Positions 1-4,914 of a stretch of DNA of 5,918 nt are shown here, one piece after another. Positions within the stretch are counted from its first letter, which is position 1. The number at the start of each line of letters is the position of its first letter. A program made the position numbers and the translations under genes. The notes under the pieces are model-generated. The model was not told where the DNA came from and ran no database searches. It saw only the letters and a list, made by a program, of their open reading frames with translations. The stretch is from Chloroflexota bacterium (GTDB taxonomy: Archaea > Iainarchaeota > Iainarchaeia > Iainarchaeales > GCA-2688035): assembly GCA_030634785.1 (NCBI GenBank), contig DAOWAC010000066.1, positions 1 to 5,918 on the forward strand. The letters are read 5' to 3'.

Positions 1-8
1 CCTACGGG

Positions 9-83
9 AAAAAAGCCTTGGGAAAAACCTTTGCTTCGCAAAGAAAGCCTTTTTTACTTTGGCAAAAAAGCCTCGGGAAAAAC
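9..83. repeat. Near-perfect 20-nt direct repeat with an intervening hairpin
   Basis: The 20-nt unit at 9-28 (AAAAAAGCCTTGGGAAAAAC) recurs at 64-83 with one change (T to C at its eleventh base), 55 nt apart. Between the copies lies a small perfect hairpin (CTTTGC, loop TTC, GCAAAG at 29-43). No coding frame or RNA gene is recognisable in 1-104. The role is unknown; it could be the tail of an upstream transcript, a dispersed intergenic repeat, or an A-rich spacer before the tRNA. Confidence 0.55.
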
Positions 84-104
84 ACAGCCACCAATTAATA
101 TCAA

Positions 105-279
105 GCAGGGGTGGCTGAGTGGTTAAAAGCGCACGCTTGGAAAAAACCTTTTCTTAAAAAGAAAAGGTTTGCGAAAAGAACTTTCGGCTAATGTCGAAAA
201 GAAGCTATTGCTTTGCAATCGCAAATTCCAACAAGCGTGTTTCTTCACGGAAACGCGAGTTCGAATCTCGTCCCCTGCG
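105..279 (+). tRNA. tRNA-Ser(GGA) with a 91-nt intron
   Basis: This gene decodes serine UCC codons (and UCU by wobble). The acceptor stem is GCAGGGG (105-111) with CCCCTGC (272-278), and the discriminator is G279, as usual for serine. The anticodon stem CACGC (132-136) pairs with GCGTG (235-239). After removal of 143-233 the seven-base loop is TTGGAAA with anticodon GGA at 139-141. A long variable arm (stem GTTTC/GAAAC, about 239-254) marks a class II tRNA. The T arm is GCGAG, TTCGAAT, CTCGT (255-271), with one G-U pair. No CCA is encoded, so it must be added after transcription. No good TATA box sits at -26; an AT-rich stretch at 48-58 is the nearest candidate and would imply a short 5' leader. 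Confidence 0.95.
143..233 (+). other. tRNA-Ser intron (bulge-helix-bulge, position 37/38)
   Basis: The junction fits an archaeal bulge-helix-bulge. TTGG (137-140) pairs with CCAA (228-231). This leaves a 5' bulge AAA (141-143, cut after 142) and a 3' bulge CAA (232-234, cut after 233), next to the anticodon stem. This is the substrate shape of the archaeal tRNA-splicing endonuclease. The intron is long and folded: a perfect 12-bp stem at 144-155/159-170, a hairpin ATTGC/GCAAT at 207-219, and TTTGCG (168-173) that could instead pair with CGCAAA (220-225). Confidence 0.88.
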
Positions 280-314
280 CTTTAACCTTATGACAGCACA
301 CTAACAGAAAGTTT

Positions 315-337
315 TCAACTGCTTTTAAGCAGGTTGA
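315..337 (+). promoter_or_regulatory. Palindrome upstream of the PIN gene, possible operator
   Basis: CTGCTTTTAAGCAG (319-332) is a perfect palindrome and extends outward as TCAA/TTGA with one extra base. A half-copy, CTGCTTTAAA (351-360), overlaps the TATA box of the downstream PIN gene. The arrangement would suit a repressor site. It could equally be a hairpin in the tRNA-Ser trailer. No binding protein is indicated by the sequence itself. Confidence 0.35.
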
Positions 338-354
338 CGTAAAACAAAGTCTGC

Positions 355-362
355 TTTAAATA
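355..362 (+). promoter_or_regulatory. TATA box of the PIN toxin gene
   Basis: TTTAAATA is centred about 26 nt upstream of the ATG at 384, which places the expected transcription start at or next to the start codon. No Shine-Dalgarno precedes the ATG, so a leaderless mRNA is likely. Confidence 0.6.
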
Positions 363-383
363 AGTTGCCAGTTTGGGCTTCCT

Positions 384-812
384 ATGGCTAAAAGGTTTTA
401 CTTGGATACTGCTATTTGGCGGGATTACTTTGAAGACAGGAGTGATGGCACTAGGCCTCTTGGTGAGTTTGCCTTTCAGTTTCTTAGAAAATGTGGCGAG
501 AACAATGCGATTGTTTTTGTTTCTGATGTTGTTGTTTTGGAATTAAAAATTCGTTTTTCAGAACAGCAGTCGAAAGAAATATTTTCTTCTTTTGAAAGCA
601 TGATTACTTGGCTTGATGCTAGTGCCAAACAGACTTCCAAAGCAAGAGAAGAATGGAGAAAAAGAGACAAGGCACTTCCGTTTAAGGATGTTCTTCATGC
701 CATTATTGCAAGAGACAATCATGCAATACTGATTGCTCGAGACAAGCATTTCTTTGACCAGTTATTCTCAATAGTTGAGGTGCAAAAGCCGGAAGATGTT
801 GATTTTATTTGA
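384..812 (+). CDS. PIN-domain ribonuclease, VapC-like toxin
   Basis: This 142-residue protein has the size and layout of a single PIN domain, the metal-dependent RNase fold of VapC toxins. The acidic residues are visible in order: D8 in the first strand (FYLDTAIW), E53 in VLELKI, D102 in PFKDVLHAIIARD, and D120 in ILIARDKHF, which together would hold the Mg/Mn ions. VapC enzymes cleave tRNA or rRNA in the cytoplasm and are held inactive by a DNA-binding partner. The ATG at 384 is supported by a TATA box 26 nt upstream and by the usual short lead into the first strand. Instead of following its antitoxin in an operon, the gene runs head-on into a ribbon-helix-helix gene on the opposite strand, and their 3' ends overlap by 8 bp. 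The PIN assignment is firm; the toxin role is inferred. Confidence 0.88.
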   Translation: MAKRFYLDTAIWRDYFEDRSDGTRPLGEFAFQFLRKCGENNAIVFVSDVVVLELKIRFSEQQSKEIFSSFESMITWLDASAKQTSKAREEWRKRDKALPFKDVLHAIIARDNHAILIARDKHFFDQLFSIVEVQKPEDVDFI

Positions 813-1116
813 GGCCAAATTTTTTCTCAAAGTGTTCTAACATTTCCTTATTAAGCTTTTTTTCAAACTCTTGCTCTTTCTTTTTGGTTCTCACTGGAAA
901 CTTTCCCTTCAAAGACCCCCTTGCGGCAAATAACGCATCCCACGCCTTTTTTTTAGATCTTTGTTCATCTAACAAAGTAAGCTTAGTTCTAATAGCATCC
1001 CTGACAAAATCAGTCTTGGTGCTGTAATGAAACTCTTTCATGTCCTTACCAATCTGTTTAGAAAGGTTAGCATCCAGCCTAATACAAATATTATCCATTT
1101 TATCTAATTTATCCAT
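805..1116 (-). CDS. Ribbon-helix-helix protein, probable VapB-like antitoxin
   Basis: This 103-residue protein has a classic N-terminal ribbon-helix-helix domain: strand NICIRLDA (residues 9-16), then a helix, the turn HYSTKTDF (30-37) and helix VRDAIRTKLTLLDEQ (38-52). Such dimers bind DNA through the strand. The remaining 50 residues are strongly charged and helical (GSLKGK followed by a Lys/Glu tail), the sort of tail that wraps a PIN toxin in VapBC pairs. A start at 1116 fits a TATA box at 1139-1147. A second ATG at residue 7 (1098) lies nearer the domain but has no promoter or ribosome-site support. Its partner is inferred to be the convergent PIN gene; an autonomous transcription regulator is the alternative. 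Confidence 0.82.
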   Translation of the reverse strand: MDKLDKMDNICIRLDANLSKQIGKDMKEFHYSTKTDFVRDAIRTKLTLLDEQRSKKKAWDALFAARGSLKGKFPVRTKKKEQEFEKKLNKEMLEHFEKKFGLK

Positions 1117-1138
1117 AAGATACTATGTTATACGTTGT

Positions 1139-1147
1139 AATATAAAA
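1139..1147 (-). promoter_or_regulatory. TATA box of the RHH gene
   Basis: Read on the minus strand this is TTTTATATT, centred 27 nt before the ATG at 1116. It predicts a leaderless transcript and supports the longer of the two possible starts. If the RHH protein autoregulates, its operator should lie in or beside the AT-rich stretch at 1117-1160; I see no clean palindrome there. Confidence 0.6.
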
Positions 1148-1237
1148 ATATATCGAATTCTATGTATTACTATTGCAGTCCTGGAATTGCTTTGGCAAGC
1201 CCATGCTATTACTCTTTTCCACTAAAAACACAAGACA

Positions 1238-1264
1238 AGCCCAAGCCGCGTAGTCGGTTGGGCT
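1238..1264 (-). terminator. GC-rich hairpin downstream of the methyltransferase-like gene
   Basis: AGCCCAA (1238-1244) pairs with TTGGGCT (1258-1264), and CCG (1246-1248) with CGG (1255-1257), giving a 10-bp stem with one bulged G and a 6-nt loop. On the minus strand it lies about 60 nt past the stop of the methyltransferase-like gene and is followed by T-rich sequence, so it may end that transcript. It could also belong to an unrecognised small RNA. The rest of the 206-bp spacer (1117-1322) holds only the RHH promoter and no credible gene. Confidence 0.4.
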
Positions 1265-1322
1265 AAAAGAAACCGTTTGGTCTATTAAATTAGCTTGCAA
1301 ATAACAAAATAGTCTTTGACTA

Positions 1323-1922
1323 CTAATCCGCCTTTTTTACGGCAATAACCCGATAAATTCTGTCACCTGATAACTGGAATGCTTTTTTCCAGTAACTTCC
1401 TCTTTTCAAAGATTTTCTTAGCATTTTTTTGCTTATTTCTTTTTCAGAAAAGCCTGCTTCTCTAAAAGCCCTTTCTACAAGAGCAAGATTGTCTGCATCA
1501 ACAGTTACCACAATTTTGCTGTTGTCTTTTAATTTTTGCCTTGCAGTTCTAAAAACCTCTGCAGTATACCTTAGAGTGGATTCAAAATGCTTTTTGCTTC
1601 CCAGATAAGATTTTCCCCCTGCATTGTAGTGTCCAATTGCCATGTCTGAAGAAATTCTTGAAACGCTGTTGTCTTCCAAACCTTTAAGGCCTTCAAGAAA
1701 ATCTGCATTTTTTTGTTCTACGTTTTTTGGGAACCTGGTTTTAAACAAAGAAAACCACCTATTTGGTTTTCTTAAATCTATACCAACTATTCTTGTAGTA
1801 GGGCGCTTTTTTGCAATCCTTATTGTTTTATGGGCTTTTCTTTCAAATGGCCAGCGTAGCCCTACGTTTCCCAATTCTACTACCAAATGCCTTGTTTTGG
1901 AATTCTTCGTTTTTGGTTTCAT
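1323..1922 (-). CDS. Divergent class I SAM-dependent methyltransferase-like protein
   Basis: This 199-residue protein follows the Rossmann methyltransferase plan. A first strand and loop (HLVVELGNVGLRWPF, residues 12-26) are followed by a second strand ending in an acidic residue (RIVGIDL, D49), then KNADFLEGL (71-79, acidic D74), a motif IV-like SVSRISSDMAIGHY (86-99), a helix with KLKDNSKIVVTVD (130-142) and a C-terminal strand pair. The SAM-binding motif I is degenerate, because the usual GxGxG is replaced by GNVG. Spacing and the DNSVSRI segment recall TrmB-type tRNA guanine-N7 methyltransferases, but the specific substrate is not readable. It lies 77 bp downstream of the U32 gene on the same strand yet has its own TATA box, so it may be expressed alone or by read-through. 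The fold is fairly sure; the activity is not. Confidence 0.6.
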   Translation of the reverse strand: MKPKTKNSKTRHLVVELGNVGLRWPFERKAHKTIRIAKKRPTTRIVGIDLRKPNRWFSLFKTRFPKNVEQKNADFLEGLKGLEDNSVSRISSDMAIGHYNAGGKSYLGSKKHFESTLRYTAEVFRTARQKLKDNSKIVVTVDADNLALVERAFREAGFSEKEISKKMLRKSLKRGSYWKKAFQLSGDRIYRVIAVKKAD

Positions 1923-1944
1923 TAAAAACTAATCTTTTCCTAAA

Positions 1945-1953
1945 AATTTAAAT
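1945..1953 (-). promoter_or_regulatory. TATA box of the methyltransferase-like gene
   Basis: The minus strand reads ATTTAAATT, centred 27 nt upstream of the ATG at 1922 with no Shine-Dalgarno between. This points to an independent, leaderless transcript inside the gap after the U32 gene. Confidence 0.6.
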
Positions 1954-1999
1954 CTTTCGCAAAAGCCTGTTATCTGGTACAACAAACTTGTTTTTGCTG

Positions 2000-3223
2000 T
2001 TATTCTTTTAACAAAAATATTCTGTCGTTTTTTCGAACCCTTTCAGAAACCTTTATTCCGACAAAACGTCCTTTTGAAACCTTTTCAACATTTTTGTGGT
2101 TAATTTGCATTGAGAAAACAGGTTGTTCAAAAAAGGTGTTTTTGCCCTGAAAAAGCAGCTTGTCATTTTTTGAAATGCTTTCAATAAGCTTTACTTCTGC
2201 AACCATTGCCTTTGCATAAAAGTTTGTAACAATACCAATCTGCTTTCGCTTTTGTGTTTGTCTACTACCCTGTTTTGTTGCAAGATCTCTTGCACTAGGT
2301 TTTGAAAAGAAAAAGCCCTTTGAAAAACCCCTGTTGAAAACGCTTTCAAGCTGTTTGTTCCAAGAAACAATTTTTGTTTTTGAAAAAGTTTTGTCTGCAA
2401 TTGAATCAATTGCTTCACGATAACATTTTGTAACTACGGCAACATAGTGTGCTGGTTTGTTTCTTCCCTCAATTTTAAGAGAATCAATTTTAGCAGCAAT
2501 GATTTTGTCAAGAAATTCAATTGTCTTAAGGTCTTTTGGAGAAAGAATTAAGTTTCCCTGCAGTAAAACATCTTTTTCTTTATAGTTGGGTGAAACGCCA
2601 TCTAAAAAGAAAGCACGCCTGCATGGTTGTAAACATTTTCCTCTGTTTGCGCTTGTTCCAAATACTTCGTGGCTTAAAAAGCAACGGCCTGAAACAGAAA
2701 TACACATTGCTCCATGAACAAAGCACTCTATTTGACTGCCTTTTGTTGCCTTTTTTATTTCAGCAATTTGCTTTAGGTTTAATTCCCGTGCAAGAATAAT
2801 TCTTTTAATTCCCATCTTTTTGTATTCAGCTACTGCAACAGAGTTTGCAGCACTTGCCTGAGTACTAAGAAAGGGTATAAGACCATGTTTTTTTGCAAGT
2901 GAGAGAACACCAAGATCTGAAAGGATTACCGCATCAACCTTTGACTGTTTTGCTTTTTTTAAAATACTTTCAGCTTTTTTTAGTTCTTTGTCAAAAACAA
3001 TTGTGTTCAAAGCAAGATAGCCTTTTACTTTGTTTTTGTGCAAGAACGCCATTAGTTTTTTTACGTCTTTTGTATTAAAATTTGTTCCAAGATCCCGCAT
3101 ATTAAAGCCTTTAATTCCAAAATAAACTGCGTCAGCTCCATTTTTTACTGCTGCAATTGCTGATGCAAAATTTCCTGCTCCTACAAGCAGTTCTGGCTTT
3201 TTTTCTTTTAGTCTTGTTTTCAT
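2000..3223 (-). CDS. U32 family protein, probable tRNA/rRNA hydroxylation factor
   Basis: This 407-residue protein carries the U32 signature at residues 166-184 (ECFVHGAMC, then SGRCFLS). The family was first called collagenase-like peptidase, but characterised members (TrhP, RlhA, UbiU/UbiV) support prephenate-linked or Fe-S-dependent hydroxylation of RNA or quinones, so an RNA-modification role is more likely than proteolysis. An N-terminal TIM-barrel-like part begins ELLVGAGNFASAIAAVKNGA (11-30) and contains GADAVYFG (29-36). Four cysteines, C174, C181, C197 and C201, could bind an iron-sulfur cluster. Residues about 325-407 form the small C-terminal beta domain (from IGIVTNF to RIFLL). 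Length is full for the short form of the family. The start at 3223 is set by a TATA box 26 nt upstream. It is divergent from the holin-like gene and upstream of the methyltransferase-like gene. Confidence 0.88.
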   Translation of the reverse strand: MKTRLKEKKPELLVGAGNFASAIAAVKNGADAVYFGIKGFNMRDLGTNFNTKDVKKLMAFLHKNKVKGYLALNTIVFDKELKKAESILKKAKQSKVDAVILSDLGVLSLAKKHGLIPFLSTQASAANSVAVAEYKKMGIKRIILARELNLKQIAEIKKATKGSQIECFVHGAMCISVSGRCFLSHEVFGTSANRGKCLQPCRRAFFLDGVSPNYKEKDVLLQGNLILSPKDLKTIEFLDKIIAAKIDSLKIEGRNKPAHYVAVVTKCYREAIDSIADKTFSKTKIVSWNKQLESVFNRGFSKGFFFSKPSARDLATKQGSRQTQKRKQIGIVTNFYAKAMVAEVKLIESISKNDKLLFQGKNTFFEQPVFSMQINHKNVEKVSKGRFVGIKVSERVRKNDRIFLLKE

Positions 3224-3245
3224 AAAAGAACTAGGCTCTGAATTG

Positions 3246-3253
3246 TATAAAAA
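3246..3253 (-). promoter_or_regulatory. TATA box of the U32 gene
   Basis: The minus strand reads TTTTATAC, centred 26 nt upstream of the ATG at 3223. It lies back-to-back with the promoter of the holin-like gene in a 118-bp divergent spacer. Confidence 0.6.
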
Positions 3254-3280
3254 TTTGCTGTTTTTGTATCAAAAAAAAGC

Positions 3281-3288
3281 TTTTTATA
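3281..3288 (+). promoter_or_regulatory. TATA box of the holin-like gene
   Basis: TTTTTATA would start transcription near 3311 and leave a leader of about 30 nt that includes the Shine-Dalgarno. The box is inside an inverted repeat (GCTTTTT at 3279-3285, AAAAAGC at 3292-3298). A second AT-rich stretch at 3313-3325 would give a leaderless start, which the ribosome site argues against. Confidence 0.45.
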
Positions 3289-3329
3289 GTAAAAAAGCCT
3301 AACATAAGCAGATTTTTTATTAAATTTTT

Positions 3330-3337
3330 GGAGGTGA
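3330..3337 (+). promoter_or_regulatory. Strong Shine-Dalgarno of the holin-like gene
   Basis: GGAGGTGA ends 4 nt before the ATG at 3342. It is the only start-proximal Shine-Dalgarno seen before a gene in this window, and it fixes the start. It also shows that this genome's 16S rRNA probably carries a normal anti-Shine-Dalgarno. Confidence 0.85.
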
Positions 3338-3341
3338 AAAA

Positions 3342-3611
3342 ATGACACTTAAACCAATGGCATTTGCTGTGTCAGGCGGAATAATCTGGGGCGTTGCAGT
3401 ATTTTTGATGGCTCTTGTTTCAGGCGGAACAGGATATGGTCTGGGTTTTATTTATGCACTAGGAACAATATACCTTGGCGTACAACCAGGCATACTTGGT
3501 GCAATCCTCGGACTTGTCTATGGCTTTATTGATTTCTTTATTTTCGGCTTCATCTTTGTAACTCTTTACAATATACTTGAAGTTAAATGTGAAGCAAGAA
3601 CTGGAAAATAA
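3342..3611 (+). CDS. Small holin-like integral membrane protein
   Basis: This 89-residue protein is almost wholly hydrophobic and glycine-rich. Helices are likely at about 7-27 (AFAVSGGIIWGVAVFLMALV) and 51-78, with a possible third or re-entrant segment at 34-47 (GLGFIYALGTIYLG); a short charged tail ends the chain. The pattern of tryptophan/glycine helix, a GTIYLG.QPG turn and a GLVYGFIDFFIFGF helix matches small archaeal and bacterial proteins that databases label 'bacteriophage holin'. That label comes from similarity: no lysis gene or phage gene is nearby, so a housekeeping membrane role is as likely. It is translated from a strong Shine-Dalgarno and ends just before an intrinsic-type terminator, which suggests high, tightly bounded expression. 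Confidence 0.75.
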   Translation: MTLKPMAFAVSGGIIWGVAVFLMALVSGGTGYGLGFIYALGTIYLGVQPGILGAILGLVYGFIDFFIFGFIFVTLYNILEVKCEARTGK

Positions 3612-3635
3612 AAAATTTGAAAACATAAAATTTTA

Positions 3636-3665
3636 CAAGGGTGCAAAAAACACCCTTGCTTTTTT
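3636..3665 (+). terminator. Intrinsic-type terminator after the holin-like gene
   Basis: CAAGGGTG (3636-3643) pairs perfectly with CACCCTTG (3651-3658) around the loop CAAAAAA, followed one base later by six T and then further T-rich sequence. It is 24 nt past the stop codon. Archaeal RNA polymerase mainly needs the T-tract, so a full hairpin plus T-tract is unusually bacterial in form. It also separates this gene from the convergent DUF1003 gene. Confidence 0.75.
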
Positions 3666-3702
3666 CTATTTTATTTAAAAAAAGAATCGGTTGTGAAAAG
3701 AA

Positions 3703-4269
3703 TTATTCTATTTGCAAGGTTTTTCCAACGTTTTCAAGTTCGTTTTGTATTGATTTGATTTCGTCTGCGATTTTTTTTGTTTGTGATTCAAGTGATTGTT
3801 TTGAAATTAGTTCTCTTAATTCAAGTAGTTGAATTTGTAAAACCATAATTTCTTTTTCTGCCTTTTTGTCAATATAATAATCTTTTGCTATTCGCCTTCT
3901 GTCTCTTTCACCTGATCTGTTTTGAGACATTAAAATAATTGGAGCCTGAATTGCTGCAAGACAGCTTAATGTAAGATTCAGAAGGATAAATGGATAAGGG
4001 TCCCACTTGTTAACAATAACTAGTTCAATATTAAGATAAATCCACACTCCCAAAAAAGTGAAAAAGATAATTATGAAACCCCAGCTTCCCATTGTTCCAG
4101 TAAGCTTATCAGCTGCCCATTGTCCAAAAGTAAGCCTGTGTCTTGTCCAAGGAGTTTTGTGGTTCTTTGTTTTTTTTGCAGTAGTGTTTTTTTTTGCATT
4201 TGCAGAATTGCTTTCGGCATTTGTAAAATTACTTTTTTCTGCATTTTTTGCATTATTTTTTTTAGACAT
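3703..4269 (-). CDS. DUF1003 family membrane protein
   Basis: This 188-residue protein has the DUF1003 core: TFGQWAADKLTGTMGSWGF (47-65), a first membrane helix (about 63-85), the hallmark WDPYPFILLNLTLSCLAAIQ (89-108), a second helix (about 93-114), and MSQNRSGERDR (114-124). A C-terminal coiled coil follows (about 135-180, KAEKEIMVLQIQLLELREL). Residues 1-38 are a hydrophilic, low-complexity tail rich in Asn, Ala and Lys, with repeated NA/NAK/NAE units, beyond the usual family core. The biochemical function of DUF1003 is unknown. The start at 4269 agrees with a TATA box 27 nt upstream. It shares an 87-bp divergent promoter region with the FKBP gene and converges on the holin-like gene. Confidence 0.85.
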   Translation of the reverse strand: MSKKNNAKNAEKSNFTNAESNSANAKKNTTAKKTKNHKTPWTRHRLTFGQWAADKLTGTMGSWGFIIIFFTFLGVWIYLNIELVIVNKWDPYPFILLNLTLSCLAAIQAPIILMSQNRSGERDRRRIAKDYYIDKKAEKEIMVLQIQLLELRELISKQSLESQTKKIADEIKSIQNELENVGKTLQIE

Positions 4270-4291
4270 TCAGTGAAAATAGGTCTTTTTT

Positions 4292-4299
4292 CTATTTAA
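4292..4299 (-). promoter_or_regulatory. TATA box of the DUF1003 gene
   Basis: The minus strand reads TTAAATAG, centred about 27 nt before the ATG at 4269, without a Shine-Dalgarno. Between this box and the opposite one for the FKBP gene lies a short imperfect dyad (CTTTTGG at 4302-4308, CCAAAGG at 4319-4325) that could co-regulate both genes. Confidence 0.55.
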
Positions 4300-4326
4300 T
4301 TCTTTTGGCTTGCAAAATCCAAAGGC

Positions 4327-4334
4327 ATTATAAT
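4327..4334 (+). promoter_or_regulatory. TATA box of the FKBP gene
   Basis: ATTATAAT is centred about 27 nt before the ATG at 4357, consistent with a leaderless transcript for the full lipoprotein form. Confidence 0.6.
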
Positions 4335-4356
4335 CTTTTCCTGCAAAAATTTGTAA

Positions 4357-4902
4357 ATGGAAAAGAAGTTTTTTACGATTTTGGCTATTGTACTTGTAGT
4401 TGCAATTTTAAGCGGTTGTGTACAGCCTGATGACACTGGTGGTACAACTGGTACAGGACAGGAAAATGGAGGCATTAATATGAGCGAAGTAGTTGAAACA
4501 GGAAATAGTATTGCAGTAGAGTATAAGGGGACATTACAGGATGGAACCCAATTTGATGCAAGTGAGGGCAGAGCTCCATTAGAGTTTACAGCCGGAACAG
4601 GTCAGATGATTAAAGGATTTGATGCAGCAGTAATTGGCATGACTTTGAATGAAGAAAAAACAATTACTTTGCAGCCATCAGAAGCATATGGTGAAACAGA
4701 CCCTAGCAAAATAGTGGAAGTTCCAAAAGCAAACATTGGAGACGCAAACAACCTCAAAGTTGGAATGTCTGTTACAAACAGCCAAGGAATTAACGGTGTT
4801 GTAAAAGAAATAAGGGACAATGTTATAGTAATTGATTTCAATCACCAGCTTGCTGGAAAGCCTTTAACTTTTTGGATAAAAGTAGTAAAAATTGACAAAT
4901 AA
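4357..4902 (+). CDS. Lipid-anchored SlyD-like FKBP peptidyl-prolyl isomerase
   Basis: This 181-residue protein probably catalyses cis-trans isomerisation of X-Pro bonds and acts as a chaperone outside the membrane. Residues 1-21 are a lipoprotein signal: KK, a hydrophobic helix, then LSGC with C21 as the lipidation site. A Gly/Thr-rich tether (about 22-41) leads to the FKBP half (GNSIAVEYKGTLQDG from 49, FDAS, MIKGFDAAVIGM at 84-95, PSEAYGE at 107-113). The inserted flap domain typical of SlyD follows (about 122-160), and the chain returns to the FKBP fold at FNHQLAGKPLTF (161-172). SlyD-like histidine-rich tails are absent. An internal ATG (M42, 4480) with its own GGAGG could also give an unanchored form beginning just before the FKBP fold. 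Divergent from the DUF1003 gene. Confidence 0.92.
   Translation: MEKKFFTILAIVLVVAILSGCVQPDDTGGTTGTGQENGGINMSEVVETGNSIAVEYKGTLQDGTQFDASEGRAPLEFTAGTGQMIKGFDAAVIGMTLNEEKTITLQPSEAYGETDPSKIVEVPKANIGDANNLKVGMSVTNSQGINGVVKEIRDNVIVIDFNHQLAGKPLTFWIKVVKIDK
4468..4482 (+). promoter_or_regulatory. Internal Shine-Dalgarno and in-frame ATG in the FKBP gene
   Basis: GGAGG (4468-4472) sits 7 nt before the in-frame ATG at 4480 (M42), an ideal spacing. Initiation here would remove the signal peptide and tether and leave a 140-residue FKBP of ordinary cytosolic SlyD-like form. GGAGG also encodes Gly-Gly of the linker, so chance is possible. Confidence 0.4.
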
Positions 4903-4914
4903 GCAAAGCAAGCA

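Noticed and set aside
9..83. CRISPR-like array from the 20-nt repeats
   Set aside because: There are only two units with a single 35-nt gap, they are too short and A-rich, and there are no cas genes.
311..346. H/ACA-type guide RNA in the spacer after tRNA-Ser
   Set aside because: A stem followed by ACA exists, but there is no kink-turn, no convincing pseudouridylation pocket and no clear target match.
1040..1225. Open frame of 61 codons on the plus strand across the RHH promoter
   Set aside because: It overlaps the RHH gene antisense, has no TATA box or Shine-Dalgarno, and its product looks like a translated AT-rich spacer.
3342..3611. Prophage or lysis cassette, from the holin-like protein
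   Set aside because: There is no endolysin, structural or integrase gene nearby. The family is widespread in cellular genomes and the name reflects similarity only.
4058..4276. Open frame of 72 codons on the plus strand rich in Phe and Ala
   Set aside because: It is the antisense of the membrane and low-complexity parts of the DUF1003 gene, which explains its hydrophobic composition.
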